Made by a program: the position numbers and the translations under genes. From Streptomyces antibioticus (GTDB taxonomy: Bacteria > Actinomycetota > Actinomycetes > Streptomycetales > Streptomycetaceae), in NCBI RefSeq assembly GCF_001514065.1, contig NZ_KQ948436.1, positions 73,261 through 137,260 of the forward strand: a DNA stretch of 64,000 bases, in the 5' to 3' direction. Every line of letters begins with the position of its first letter. Within the stretch, counting starts at the first letter, position 1. The notes beneath the pieces are model-generated. The model saw nothing but the letters and a program-made list of their open reading frames with translations, did not search any database and was not told the origin of the DNA. Shown piece by piece: positions 32,951 to 41,373 of the stretch.

Positions 32951-33520
32951 ATGCAGTCAAGTAATGGTCGGCCCCGCGGCGGCAGGGGTGGTCCCGAAAG
33001 CGCGGCCGAAAACCACGACGGGTTCGACCCGGCCCTCCTCGAGGCGCCCGCAGCCGTGAGGTACGACGATCCCTGGTACGACGCACTCGCCTCCGGCTGG
33101 GGCGAATCGACCGGCGCCGGGGCTGGTGCTGGTGCGGCCGTTCCGTTGCCGGCCGTCGAGGCAGGGCGTACGGAGCGCGTGGACGCGGCTGCGGATGTGT
33201 ATCTCCAGGTGCAGCGCAGCGCGGCGTTCCAGGAGGTGCGCAGTCGGTATCGGCGGTTCGTGGTGCCGGCGTTCATCGGGTTCTTCGGCTGGTACGTGGG
33301 GTACGTCGTGACCGCGACGACCGCGCCCGGTCTGATGGCCCGGCCGGTGGCGGGCGCGGTGAACGTGGCGATGGTCGCGGGACTCGGCCAGTTCCTCACC
33401 ACGTTCCTGCTGACCTGGGCGTACGCCCGGCATGCCCGGCTGCGCAGGGACCGGGCCGCGTTGGAGCTGCGCTGGGACACCCAGGAGCTGACGCGTGGGA
33501 TCCGGGGTGGTGTGTCGTGA
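32951..33520 (+). CDS. DUF485 membrane protein, partner of the symporter
   Basis: A 189-residue protein. After about 90 polar, probably disordered residues it has the DUF485 domain: a soluble helix (VYLQVQRSAAFQEVRSRYRRF) and two membrane helices (VPAFIGFFGWYVGYVV and AVNVAMVAGLGQFLTTFLLTWAYA). DUF485 proteins are nearly always encoded just before an acetate-type sodium:solute symporter, as here, where the two genes overlap by 4 bp (GTGA). The start is uncertain: the ATG at 32951 has no Shine-Dalgarno sequence, and a GTG at 32900 is possible. Confidence 0.85.
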   Translation: MQSSNGRPRGGRGGPESAAENHDGFDPALLEAPAAVRYDDPWYDALASGWGESTGAGAGAGAAVPLPAVEAGRTERVDAAADVYLQVQRSAAFQEVRSRYRRFVVPAFIGFFGWYVGYVVTATTAPGLMARPVAGAVNVAMVAGLGQFLTTFLLTWAYARHARLRRDRAALELRWDTQELTRGIRGGVS

Positions 33521-35109
33521 CCGGCGATCATCAGGCGCTGGCGCTGCTGCTGTTCAGCGTGTTCGTCGCGGTCACGCTGGCGATCACGACCTGGGTGAGC
33601 CGCAACCGGCATGGCTCGGCGGAGGAGTTCTACGCGGGCGGGCGACTGTTCTCGCCGATGGAGAATGGTTTTGCCATCGCGGGCGACTACATGTCGGCGG
33701 CGTCGTTCCTGGGCATCTCCGGGCTGATCGCGCTCTTCGGGTACGACGGGATGCTGTACTCGGTGGGCTTCCTGGTGGCGTGGCTGGTGGTGCTCTTCCT
33801 CGTCGCGGAGCTGGTGCGCAACTGCGGGCGGTTCACGCTGGCCGACGTGGTGGCCGCGCGGATGAACGAGCGGCCGGTGCGCATCGCGGCGGGAACCTCC
33901 TCGGTCACCGTGTCCGTTCTGTATCTGGTGGCGCAGATGGTGGGTGCGGGGAGCCTGGTGGCGCTGCTGCTCGGTGGCACCGGTGAGGCCGCGCAGACGT
34001 GGACCGTCATCGGTGTCGGCGCGCTCATGGTGATCTATGTGTCGTTGGGAGGGATGCGGGCCACCACCTGGATTCAGATCGTGAAGGCGGTCATGCTCCT
34101 CGGCGGCACCATCGCACTGACCGTGCTCGTCCTGGTGCGCTTCCACGGCGACTTCGACCAACTGCTGCTCAGCGCGGCCGAACGCAGCGGGCATGGCGAG
34201 AAGTTCCTGGCGCCCGGGCTGAAGTACGGCGGGGACTGGACCGCGCGCTTCGACTTCATCAGCCTGGGGCTCGCCCTCGTTCTCGGCACGGCAGGGCTGC
34301 CGCACATCCTGTCGCGCTTCTACACCGTCCCGACCGCGCGGGCGGCGCGTCGCTCGGTGGTCTGGTCGATCGGGCTCATCGGCGGTTTCTATCTGATGAC
34401 GATCGTCCTCGGGTTCGGGGCGGCGGCGATCGTGGGACCGGAAGCGGTGCGCGGGTCCAACGCTGCCGGGAACACGGCCGTTCCGCTGCTGGCCCTCGAC
34501 CTGGGCGGCGGCGCGGACTCCACAGGTGGAACGGTTCTGTTCGCGATCGTCGCCGCTGTCGCCTTCGCCACGATCCTGGCCGTGGTCGCCGGCATCACCC
34601 TGGCCTCCTCGGCGTCCGTGGCCCACGATCTGTACGCCTCCCTGCGACGCCGGGACGCCAAGCCGCGCAGCGAGGTCGCCGTGGCACGTGTCGCCGCCGT
34701 GGGTATCGGCGTGGTCGCGATCGCTCTGGGCCTGCTGGCCCGGGATCTCAACGTCGCCTTCCTGGTGGGCCTCGCCTTCGCGGTCGCGGCGTCGGCCAAC
34801 CTGCCGGTGCTGCTGTACTCGCTCTTCTGGCGCGGCTTCACCACCCGTGGCGCGGTCTGGGCGGTGTACGGCGGGCTGATCCCGGCCATGGTGCTCGTGC
34901 TGTTGTCGCCGGTGGTGTCGGGCAGCCCGGAATCCCTGTTCCCGGGCGTCGACTTCCAGTACTTCCCGCTGCAGAACCCCGGCCTCGTCTCGATCCCACT
35001 GGGCTTCGTCGCCGGCTGGCTCGGCACGGTCACCTCGGCGGAGGTGGCGGACGAGGCCAAGCACGCGGAGACCGAGGTGCGGTCGCTGACGGGGGCGGGG
35101 GCGGCGTAG
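33517..35109 (+). CDS. Sodium:solute symporter (acetate/monocarboxylate type)
   Basis: A 530-residue SSS-family transporter with about 13 membrane helices. ITTWVSRNRHGSAEEFYAGGR and GFAIAGDYMSAASFLGISG are the ActP-like N-terminal motifs; GTAGLPHILSRFYTVP is the family signature in the middle. It probably imports acetate or a similar monocarboxylate with sodium or protons. It overlaps the DUF485 gene. A CitB-type response regulator lies directly downstream on the opposite strand, so organic-acid sensing may control it; that link is inference from position. Confidence 0.92.
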   Translation: MTGDHQALALLLFSVFVAVTLAITTWVSRNRHGSAEEFYAGGRLFSPMENGFAIAGDYMSAASFLGISGLIALFGYDGMLYSVGFLVAWLVVLFLVAELVRNCGRFTLADVVAARMNERPVRIAAGTSSVTVSVLYLVAQMVGAGSLVALLLGGTGEAAQTWTVIGVGALMVIYVSLGGMRATTWIQIVKAVMLLGGTIALTVLVLVRFHGDFDQLLLSAAERSGHGEKFLAPGLKYGGDWTARFDFISLGLALVLGTAGLPHILSRFYTVPTARAARRSVVWSIGLIGGFYLMTIVLGFGAAAIVGPEAVRGSNAAGNTAVPLLALDLGGGADSTGGTVLFAIVAAVAFATILAVVAGITLASSASVAHDLYASLRRRDAKPRSEVAVARVAAVGIGVVAIALGLLARDLNVAFLVGLAFAVAASANLPVLLYSLFWRGFTTRGAVWAVYGGLIPAMVLVLLSPVVSGSPESLFPGVDFQYFPLQNPGLVSIPLGFVAGWLGTVTSAEVADEAKHAETEVRSLTGAGAA

Positions 35110-35195
35110 AGGCGGCGTCCTCAGCGCCGTACGGCATCCTCAGTGGCCTACCGCGTCGTCATCCTCGTACGACCGTCGAACCCGCAGCCGCATGC

Positions 35196-35888
35196 CTACG
35201 GCGCCACCCACGCGTACCGGTGTTCCGGGCGGCCCGTGTCGCCGTACTTGAGGGAGAGGCGGAGGCGGCCGGCCTGTTCGAGGTGGCGGAGGTAGCGCTG
35301 GGCGGTGGAGCGGCTCAGGCCCGTCTCGGCGGCCACCTCGTGGGCGGACAGGGGGTGGTCGGCGTGGTGGAGGACGTGGCAGATGAGGTCGGTCGTCGGT
35401 TCCGAGTGGCCGCTCGGCAGGCCCGGTGAGGGCGGGGCGGGGGTGGTGCGCAGGGCGCCGAAGATGCGGTCGACCTGTTCCTGGCCGGCGATGCCGCGGC
35501 CGCCGACGCGGTCGACGGTGCGGCGCAGGGCCGCGTAGGAGTCGAGGCGGGAGCGCAGCGCGGCGAAGGTGAACGGTTTGACCAGGTAGTGCAGGGCGCC
35601 CAGGCGCATCGCGGTCTGGACGGTCGTGACATCGCCGGCGGCGGTGATCATGATGACGTCGGTGCCATGGCCCTGTTCCCGCATGCGGTGCACGAGTTGG
35701 AGGCCCGTCTGGTCGGGCAGGTAGTGGTCGAGCAGGACCAGGTCGATGGTGCCGCGCTGGACGGTCGCCAGGGCCTGCGCGGCGGTGTGGGCGCGGGCGG
35801 CGACCCGGAAACCGGGAACCTTTCCCACGTACTTGGCGTTGATCTCGGCAACGCGGAAGTCGTCGTCCACGACCAGGACGTCAATCAT
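35196..35888 (-). CDS. CitB/DcuR-type response regulator without adjacent kinase
   Basis: A 230-residue response regulator of the CitB family, which usually answers CitA/DcuS kinases that sense di- and tricarboxylates. The receiver has VLVVDDDFRVAEIN, the Asp in DLVLLDHYLPDQTG and the Lys in YLVKPFTF. The C-terminal helix-turn-helix is HPLSAHEVAAETGLSRSTAQRY. The ATG at 35888 follows AGAAAGAGG. No kinase gene is next to it. It is about 60 per cent identical by eye to the regulator at 38918-39598, and the two bracket the ABC importer operon. It diverges from that operon and converges on the symporter. Confidence 0.93.
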   Translation of the reverse strand: MIDVLVVDDDFRVAEINAKYVGKVPGFRVAARAHTAAQALATVQRGTIDLVLLDHYLPDQTGLQLVHRMREQGHGTDVIMITAAGDVTTVQTAMRLGALHYLVKPFTFAALRSRLDSYAALRRTVDRVGGRGIAGQEQVDRIFGALRTTPAPPSPGLPSGHSEPTTDLICHVLHHADHPLSAHEVAAETGLSRSTAQRYLRHLEQAGRLRLSLKYGDTGRPEHRYAWVAP

Positions 35889-36049
35889 CGGGCCTCTTTC
35901 TGTCAAGGCCTGGCGGGCGTTAAGCCCGTGTTTCGGCTCCGCTGTTGTAGCGCGCGCAAAACGAGCACAACAGGCTGTTGCAAGCAAAAGAACGGCATGC
36001 GCCCAGAAGGCTGCTGCTGTAACCCGGGTCGCACCTACCGTCCCCGGCC

Positions 36050-36865
36050 ATGAGCGCAGACACCAGCCCCGCCATCGAGCTACGGGGCGCGAGCAAGACG
36101 TTCAGGACCCCCTCGGGGGGCCTGCACACGGCGGTCCGGGGACTTGATCTCACCGTCCGGCGTGGCGAGTTCGTGGCCGTCGTCGGCCCCACCGGCTGCG
36201 GCAAGTCGACCACGTTGACCCTGGTCAGCGGCCTTGAAGAGCCCAGCGAGGGTGAGGTCGTGGTGGCTGGGGAGCCGGTCCGTGGCGTGGGGGACAAGGT
36301 CGGGTTCGTCTTCCAGCAGGACGCCACCTTCCCCTGGCGCACGGTCCTGTCCAATGTCATGGCGGGCCCGAGGTTCCGCGGTGTGCCGAAGGCCGAGGCG
36401 AAGCGGAAAGCGCGTGAGTGGCTGGCGCGGGTCGGGCTGTCGGCCTTCGAGGACCGTTATCCGCATCAGCTGTCCGGCGGGCAGCGCAAGCGCGTCGCAC
36501 TCGCCGCGACCTTCGTCAACGACCCCGAGATCCTGCTGATGGACGAGCCGTTCTCGGCGCTCGACGTGCAGACCCGGGCCCTGATGTCGGACGAGCTGCT
36601 GGAGCTGTGGGAGGGCACCGGCGCCTCCGTCGTGTTCGTCACCCACGACCTGGAGGAGTCCATCGCGCTGGCCGACCGGGTCGTCGTGATGACCGCCGGG
36701 CCAGCCACCGTCAAGCACGTGTTCGAGATCGACCTGCCGCGGCCGCGCAAGGTCGAGTCGGTGCGCCTGGAGCCGCGGTTCATCGAGATCTACCGCGAGA
36801 TCTGGGAGTCCCTGGGCGAAGAGGTCCGCATCACGCGCGAGAGGGGTGCCGCCCATGTCGCCTGA
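36050..36865 (+). CDS. ABC importer ATP-binding protein (nitrate/taurine/sulfonate type)
   Basis: A 271-residue ATPase of the SsuB/TauB/NrtD group. Walker A is GPTGCGKST, the Q-loop is VFQQDATFPWRTVLSN (the FPW is typical of this group), the signature is LSGGQRKRVALA, Walker B is ILLMDEPFSALD and the H-loop is FVTHDLEE. All catalytic residues are present. It overlaps the permease gene by 11 bp and heads a three-gene import operon. The substrate is unknown. Confidence 0.94.
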   Translation: MSADTSPAIELRGASKTFRTPSGGLHTAVRGLDLTVRRGEFVAVVGPTGCGKSTTLTLVSGLEEPSEGEVVVAGEPVRGVGDKVGFVFQQDATFPWRTVLSNVMAGPRFRGVPKAEAKRKAREWLARVGLSAFEDRYPHQLSGGQRKRVALAATFVNDPEILLMDEPFSALDVQTRALMSDELLELWEGTGASVVFVTHDLEESIALADRVVVMTAGPATVKHVFEIDLPRPRKVESVRLEPRFIEIYREIWESLGEEVRITRERGAAHVA

Positions 36866-37721
36866 GGTTCTCAGCACACCGGTCGTCGACACGGCCAAGA
36901 CGCCGCCGGACCGCGCCCATTCACGCGCGCGTGCCGCTCGCAGACGCAAGATCGTCGTCGCGGCCTCGCGGGCGCTGCTCCTGGTCGTGGTCCTCGGGCT
37001 GTGGGAGGTGCTCGCGCGTGCCGACGTCATCGATCCGTTCAACTTCTCGATGCCCTCGAAGATCTGGGACCAGATCTGGACCTGGGTGACCCACGGGACC
37101 GCGCTCGGGTCATTGGGCGAACAGATCTGGTACACGCTCCACGAGGCGCTGCTCGGCTGGGTCTTCGGGGTGGCCGCCGGTGTGGTGTTCGGTATCGCTC
37201 TAGGGCGGATCGCCTTTCTCGCCGATGTCCTTGGTCCATACATCAAGGTGCTCAACTCGATCCCCAGGATCGTCCTCGCACCCATCTTCGTGATCTGGTT
37301 CGGCCTCGGTCCCGCCTCCAAGGTCGCGTCCGCGGTCGTGCTCGTCTTCTTCCCGGTGTTCTTCAACGCCTTCCAGGGCGCCCGTGAGGTCGACCGCAAC
37401 CTCGTCGCCAACGCGCGGATCCTCGGCGCGAGCGACCGGCGGGTGACGCTTCAGGTGGTCATCCCCTCCGCGACGTCGTGGATCTTCACCAGCCTCCACG
37501 TCAGCTTCGGCTTCGCCCTCATCGGCGCCATCGTCGGCGAGTACATCGGCGCCACGAAGGGCATCGGCCTGCTCGTCGCGCAGTCGCAGGGCACGTTCAA
37601 CGCGGCCGGTGTGTACGCCGCGATGGTCATCCTCGCCGTCGTCGCGCTCGTCGCCGAAGGGCTGCTCACCTTCGCCGAGCGCCGCATCTTCCGCTGGAAG
37701 CCGACGGGTTCGGACAGCTGA
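36855..37721 (+). CDS. ABC importer permease (SsuC/TauC type)
   Basis: A 288-residue inner-membrane permease with about six helices. The EAA loop that contacts the ATPase is EVDRNLVANARILGASDRR followed by VTLQVVIPSA. It matches the aliphatic sulfonate/nitrate/taurine permease family. The ATG at 36855 has GAGAGGGG about eight bases upstream; a GTG at 36846 would add three residues. It overlaps the ATPase gene and lies 71 bp before the lipoprotein gene. Confidence 0.92.
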   Translation: MSPEVLSTPVVDTAKTPPDRAHSRARAARRRKIVVAASRALLLVVVLGLWEVLARADVIDPFNFSMPSKIWDQIWTWVTHGTALGSLGEQIWYTLHEALLGWVFGVAAGVVFGIALGRIAFLADVLGPYIKVLNSIPRIVLAPIFVIWFGLGPASKVASAVVLVFFPVFFNAFQGAREVDRNLVANARILGASDRRVTLQVVIPSATSWIFTSLHVSFGFALIGAIVGEYIGATKGIGLLVAQSQGTFNAAGVYAAMVILAVVALVAEGLLTFAERRIFRWKPTGSDS

Positions 37722-37792
37722 CCCGAGCCGTCCCCGCTCCCTTCTTCGCCTCTCCCCTTCACAAGGCCCCCTTCACAAGGACGTGAACCCTC

Positions 37793-38848
37793 ATGCGCAA
37801 GACCGCCAGATACTCCGCCCTGGCCGCCGCCGGCCTGCTCGCCCTCTCCTCGCTCACCGCCTGTGCCAATGACGCGGCCAGTACCGCCTCCTCCGGCAGC
37901 AAGGGCGACGGCAAGGGAACGAAGGTAAAGATCATGGTCGGCGGCCTGGACAAGGTCATCTACCTGCCCGCGATGCTCACCCAGCGGCTCGGCTACTTCG
38001 ACGCCGAGGGCCTCGACGTGGAGCTGCTGAGCGAACCCGCCGGTGTCCAGGCCGAGACCGCGCTCGTCTCCGGCCAGGTCCAGGGGGCGGTCGGCTTCTA
38101 CGACCACACGCTCGACCTCCAGGTGAAGGGCAAGCACGTCGAGTCCGTCGTGCAGTTCTCGCACGCGCCCGGCGAGGTGGAGATCGTGTCCACCAAGAAG
38201 GCCGGCGACATCACCTCGCCCAAGGACTTCAAGGGGAAGAAGCTCGGCGTCACCGGCCTCGGCTCGTCGACCGACTTCCTGACCAAGTACCTCGCCGTCA
38301 AGAACGGCGTGGAGGTCAGCGAGTTCACGCCGGTCGCCGTCGGCGCCGGACCGACCTTCATCTCGGCGCTCCAGCAGGGCGCGATCGACGGCGGCATGAC
38401 GACGGACCCGACCGTCGCGAACATCCTGGCCAAGAAGGCGGGCAAGGTGCTCCTCGACATGCGCACGCCCGCGGGCTCCCAGGCGGCGCTCGGAGGCCCG
38501 TATCCCTCGTCAAGTCTGTACATGCAGACGGACTGGGTGAATGCACACAAGGACACCGTCCAGAAGATGGTCAATGCATTCGTCAAGACGCTCAAGTGGA
38601 TGTCCACGCACAGTGCGAGCGAGATCGCCGACAAGATGCCCGCCGACTACTCCCAGGGCAACAAGGTCCTCTACGCCTCCGCCATCGAGAGCACCTTGCC
38701 CATGTTCACGGACGACGGGGTGATGCCCAAGAACGGCCCCGAGACCGTCGAGAAGGTGCTCAAGGCGTTCAACCCCGCCGTCCAGAAGGCCGACGTCGAC
38801 CTCGGCAAGACGTACACGACCGAGTTCGTGGACAAGGTCACCGACTGA
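37793..38848 (+). CDS. ABC importer substrate-binding lipoprotein (NMT1/SsuA-like)
   Basis: A 351-residue extracytoplasmic solute-binding protein anchored as a lipoprotein: positively charged start, hydrophobic stretch and lipobox LTAC (Cys24). The mature part resembles the NMT1/THI5/SsuA group (LDKVIYLPAMLTQRLGYFDAEGLDVEL in pieces, then GAVGFYDHTLDLQVKGK and GLGSSTDFLTKYLA). Such proteins bind nitrate, taurine, sulfonates or pyrimidine precursors, and the actual ligand cannot be read off. It ends the ABC operon. A hairpin shared with the convergent regulator gene follows. Confidence 0.92.
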   Translation: MRKTARYSALAAAGLLALSSLTACANDAASTASSGSKGDGKGTKVKIMVGGLDKVIYLPAMLTQRLGYFDAEGLDVELLSEPAGVQAETALVSGQVQGAVGFYDHTLDLQVKGKHVESVVQFSHAPGEVEIVSTKKAGDITSPKDFKGKKLGVTGLGSSTDFLTKYLAVKNGVEVSEFTPVAVGAGPTFISALQQGAIDGGMTTDPTVANILAKKAGKVLLDMRTPAGSQAALGGPYPSSSLYMQTDWVNAHKDTVQKMVNAFVKTLKWMSTHSASEIADKMPADYSQGNKVLYASAIESTLPMFTDDGVMPKNGPETVEKVLKAFNPAVQKADVDLGKTYTTEFVDKVTD

Positions 38849-38877
38849 AGCCCGTGACGCCCGCATCCGTATAGAGG

Positions 38878-38919
38878 GAGGGCACGGTTCCTTCCCCCGC
38901 CCCCACGGGCCGTGCCCTC
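38878..38919. terminator. Bidirectional terminator between ABC operon and second regulator
   Basis: GAGGGCACGG (38878-38887) pairs perfectly with CCGTGCCCTC (38910-38919). The right arm overlaps the stop codon of the minus-strand regulator. Confidence 0.7.
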
Positions 38920-39598
38920 AGGCGCGGGTCGCCCACACGTACCGGTGTTCCGGGCGGCCCGCGTCGCCGTACTTGAGCGTGAGCCGGGCCCGTCCGGTGC
39001 GCTCCAGGAGCTTCAGATAGCGCTGGGCGGTCTGCCGGCTCACTCCGGTCCGCTCGGCGATCTCCTGTGCCGACAAGGGCCCTTCCGCGTGCATCAGGGA
39101 CTGCCGGACGAGCTCGGCGGTCGTGGGGGAGTGGCCCTTGGGCAGGTCGGGCTCGGACGGCGTGGACAGGGCGCCGAAGATGCGGTCCACCTCCGCCTGC
39201 TCCGCCTCGCCCCCGCCGTCGAGCGTGCGGCGCAGCTCGGCGTACGCCTCCAGCTTGGCGCGCAGCCCCGCGAAGGCGAACGGCTTGACCAGGTACTGGA
39301 GCGCGCCGTGGCGCATCGCGGCCTGCACGGTCGTGATGTCCCGGGCCGCCGTCACCATGATCACGTCGGTCTGGTGGCCGCGGCGCCGCATCTCCTGGAC
39401 CACCGACAGACCCGTCTCGTCGGGCAGGTAGTGGTCCATGAGGACCAGGTCGACACGGGGCAGCAGCTCTACCTGGCGCAGCGCCTCCGCCGCGCTGTGC
39501 GCCTCGCCCGCCACATGGAAGCCCGGCACCTTCTCGACGTAGGCGGCGTTGACCCGCGCGACCCGCGTGTCGTCGTCCACGACCAGGACCTCGATCAT
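38918..39598 (-). CDS. CitB/DcuR-type response regulator with adjacent kinase
   Basis: A 226-residue CitB-family regulator. The receiver reads VLVVDDDTRVARVN, with the Asp in DLVLMDHYLPDETG and the Lys in YLVKPFAF. The C-terminal HTH is GPLSAQEIAERTGVSRQTAQRY. Its start overlaps the stop of the kinase gene (ATGA), so the kinase is its partner. It closely resembles the regulator at 35196-35888, including near-identical DNA at the 3' ends (ACCGGTGTTCCGGGCGGCCC). The pair probably controls transport or use of a di- or tricarboxylate; the neighbouring ABC and citrate synthase genes are candidate targets. Confidence 0.94.
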   Translation of the reverse strand: MIEVLVVDDDTRVARVNAAYVEKVPGFHVAGEAHSAAEALRQVELLPRVDLVLMDHYLPDETGLSVVQEMRRRGHQTDVIMVTAARDITTVQAAMRHGALQYLVKPFAFAGLRAKLEAYAELRRTLDGGGEAEQAEVDRIFGALSTPSEPDLPKGHSPTTAELVRQSLMHAEGPLSAQEIAERTGVSRQTAQRYLKLLERTGRARLTLKYGDAGRPEHRYVWATRA

Positions 39599-41268
39599 CA
39601 CGCCTCCTCCTCGGGGGCGGCCGGAACGGTCAACGCGGGCTCCAGATCGTCCCCCGCCAGCGCTTCGGGCAGGACGACGACGAACTCCGCGCCCCCGCCG
39701 TCGGCCTCGGTCACGGCGGCGCTGCCACCCTGCCGTTCGGCCAGCCGCCGCACCAGGGAGAGCCCGATGCCGCGCTTGCCGTGCGCGGGCGGCTTCTTCG
39801 TGGACCACCCTTCGGTGAAGACCAGTTCGCGCTGCTCCGCCGGAATGCCGGGCCCCGTGTCGCGCACCCTGAGGACCGCGGTACGGCCCTCGGCGCGCAA
39901 CTCCACCTCCACGCGCGCGTGCGGCTTGCCTCCTACGGCGTCCAGCGCGTTGTCGACCAGGTTGCCGACCACCGTGACGATGCCCCTGGGATCGATCAGC
40001 CGGTCCGGGAGCCGTGTGCGGTCCGAGATCCACAGGGCGACCCCGCGTTCCGCCGCGACGGTCGCCTTGCCCACCAGGAGCGCGGCGAGCAGCGGATCCT
40101 CGATCTTCTCGGTGACCTGCTCCGCGGTGGCGCGGTGATCGCCGACCACCTCTCCGACGAACTCCACGGCGTCGTCGTACATCTCCAGTTCGAGCAGGCC
40201 GAGCAGCGTGTGCATGCGGTTGGCGTGCTCGTGGTCCTGGGCGCGCAGGGCATCGATCAGCCCGCGCGTGGAGTCGAGTTCGCGGCCGAGCTGCTCCAGC
40301 TCCGTACGGTCGCGCAGGGTCGCGACGGCGCCGCCGTCGTCGGTGGGCATGCGGTTGGCGATCAGGACCCGCTGGCCGCGGACGGTGAGCAGGTCGGTGC
40401 CCGTCACCCGGCCGGCCAGCACGTCGGCCGTACGGCCCGTGCCGAGCGCCTCGTCGGGGGAGCGGCCCACCGCCTCGTCGCCGATGCCCAGCAGCCGCTG
40501 TGCCTCGTCGTTGAGGAGCCGGACGCGGCCGGCGCGGTCCAGGGCGACGACGCCCTCCCTGATGCCGTGCAGCATCGCCTCACGCTCCGCGAGCAGCGCC
40601 GAGATGTCGGAGAAGGCCAGATCGCGGGTCTGCCGCTGGACTCGCCTGGAGATCAGCCAGGCGGCCAGCGCGCCGACGGCCAGGGCGCCGCCGGCGTAGG
40701 CGAGCAGGCCCGGGATGGCGTGGATCAGGCGGGCCCGGACGCTGTCGTACGCGATGCCGACCGAGACCGCCCCGATGATGTGCCCGTCACTGTCGCGCAG
40801 GGGCACCTTGCCGCGGGCCGAGCGGCCGAGGGTGCCCTCGTCGATCTCCATGACCTGTTCGCCCGCGAGCGCCCGCGCGGGGTCGGTCGAGACCTTCCCG
40901 CCGATCTCGTTCGGGTCGGTGTGCGACCAGCGGACGCCGTCCTTGTTCATGATCACGATGTACTCGGCCTTGGTGGCCTTGCGGATCCGCTCGGCCTCCT
41001 TCTGCACCGGCCCGTCGACCGAGTAGGGCGTGGTCTGCAGGTCCCTCGCGATCTGCGGCTGCGCGGCGGTCGTCTGCGCGATGGCGAGGGCCCGGCGCAT
41101 GGCCTGGTCGTCCAGCTGGTTGCTGAGCGGTGCGAGGAACAGCCCGGTCGCGAGCACCGTGACTCCCGCGGCGATCGCGAGCTGCATCAGCAGCACCTGC
41201 GAGAACATCCGCCGCGGCAGCCCGAGGCGGAGGCGTCGTGCGGGGGGAGTGGGGCGGCTCATACCCAT
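39598..41268 (-). CDS. CitA/DcuS-type sensor histidine kinase
   Basis: A 556-residue membrane kinase for extracellular organic-acid sensing. A helix at about residues 22-45, then a 140-residue periplasmic-type PAS/CACHE domain (ending GAVSVGIAYDSVRARLI), a second helix (LLAYAGGALAVGALAAWLIS), and a cytoplasmic PAS (REAMLHGIREGVVALDRAGRVRL in parts). The SPOB-type phospho-acceptor is AQDHEHANRMHTLLGLLEL. ATPase boxes follow (VGNLVDNALDAV, VRDTGPGIP, GKRGIGLSLVRRL). The order kinase-regulator with a 4-bp overlap is standard. Its ligand may be citrate or another carboxylate. Confidence 0.94.
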   Translation of the reverse strand: MGMSRPTPPARRLRLGLPRRMFSQVLLMQLAIAAGVTVLATGLFLAPLSNQLDDQAMRRALAIAQTTAAQPQIARDLQTTPYSVDGPVQKEAERIRKATKAEYIVIMNKDGVRWSHTDPNEIGGKVSTDPARALAGEQVMEIDEGTLGRSARGKVPLRDSDGHIIGAVSVGIAYDSVRARLIHAIPGLLAYAGGALAVGALAAWLISRRVQRQTRDLAFSDISALLAEREAMLHGIREGVVALDRAGRVRLLNDEAQRLLGIGDEAVGRSPDEALGTGRTADVLAGRVTGTDLLTVRGQRVLIANRMPTDDGGAVATLRDRTELEQLGRELDSTRGLIDALRAQDHEHANRMHTLLGLLELEMYDDAVEFVGEVVGDHRATAEQVTEKIEDPLLAALLVGKATVAAERGVALWISDRTRLPDRLIDPRGIVTVVGNLVDNALDAVGGKPHARVEVELRAEGRTAVLRVRDTGPGIPAEQRELVFTEGWSTKKPPAHGKRGIGLSLVRRLAERQGGSAAVTEADGGGAEFVVVLPEALAGDDLEPALTVPAAPEEEA

Positions 41269-41320
41269 GACGGTACGCGGAGGGGTGCGGGCGGCCGTAG
41301 GGGTGTGGCGTGGATCTCTT

Positions 41321-41337
41321 GATCAACACAATTGATC
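41321..41337. promoter_or_regulatory. Inverted repeat between the kinase and sucrase/ferredoxin-like genes
   Basis: GATCAA-CACAA-TTGATC is a perfect 6-5-6 inverted repeat, AT-rich against its surroundings. It lies 53 bp upstream of the kinase start and could be an operator of the two-component operon. Confidence 0.45.
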
Positions 41338-41373
41338 GGTGGACGAGGCCCTTGACCACGTTGTTCGGCTGGT

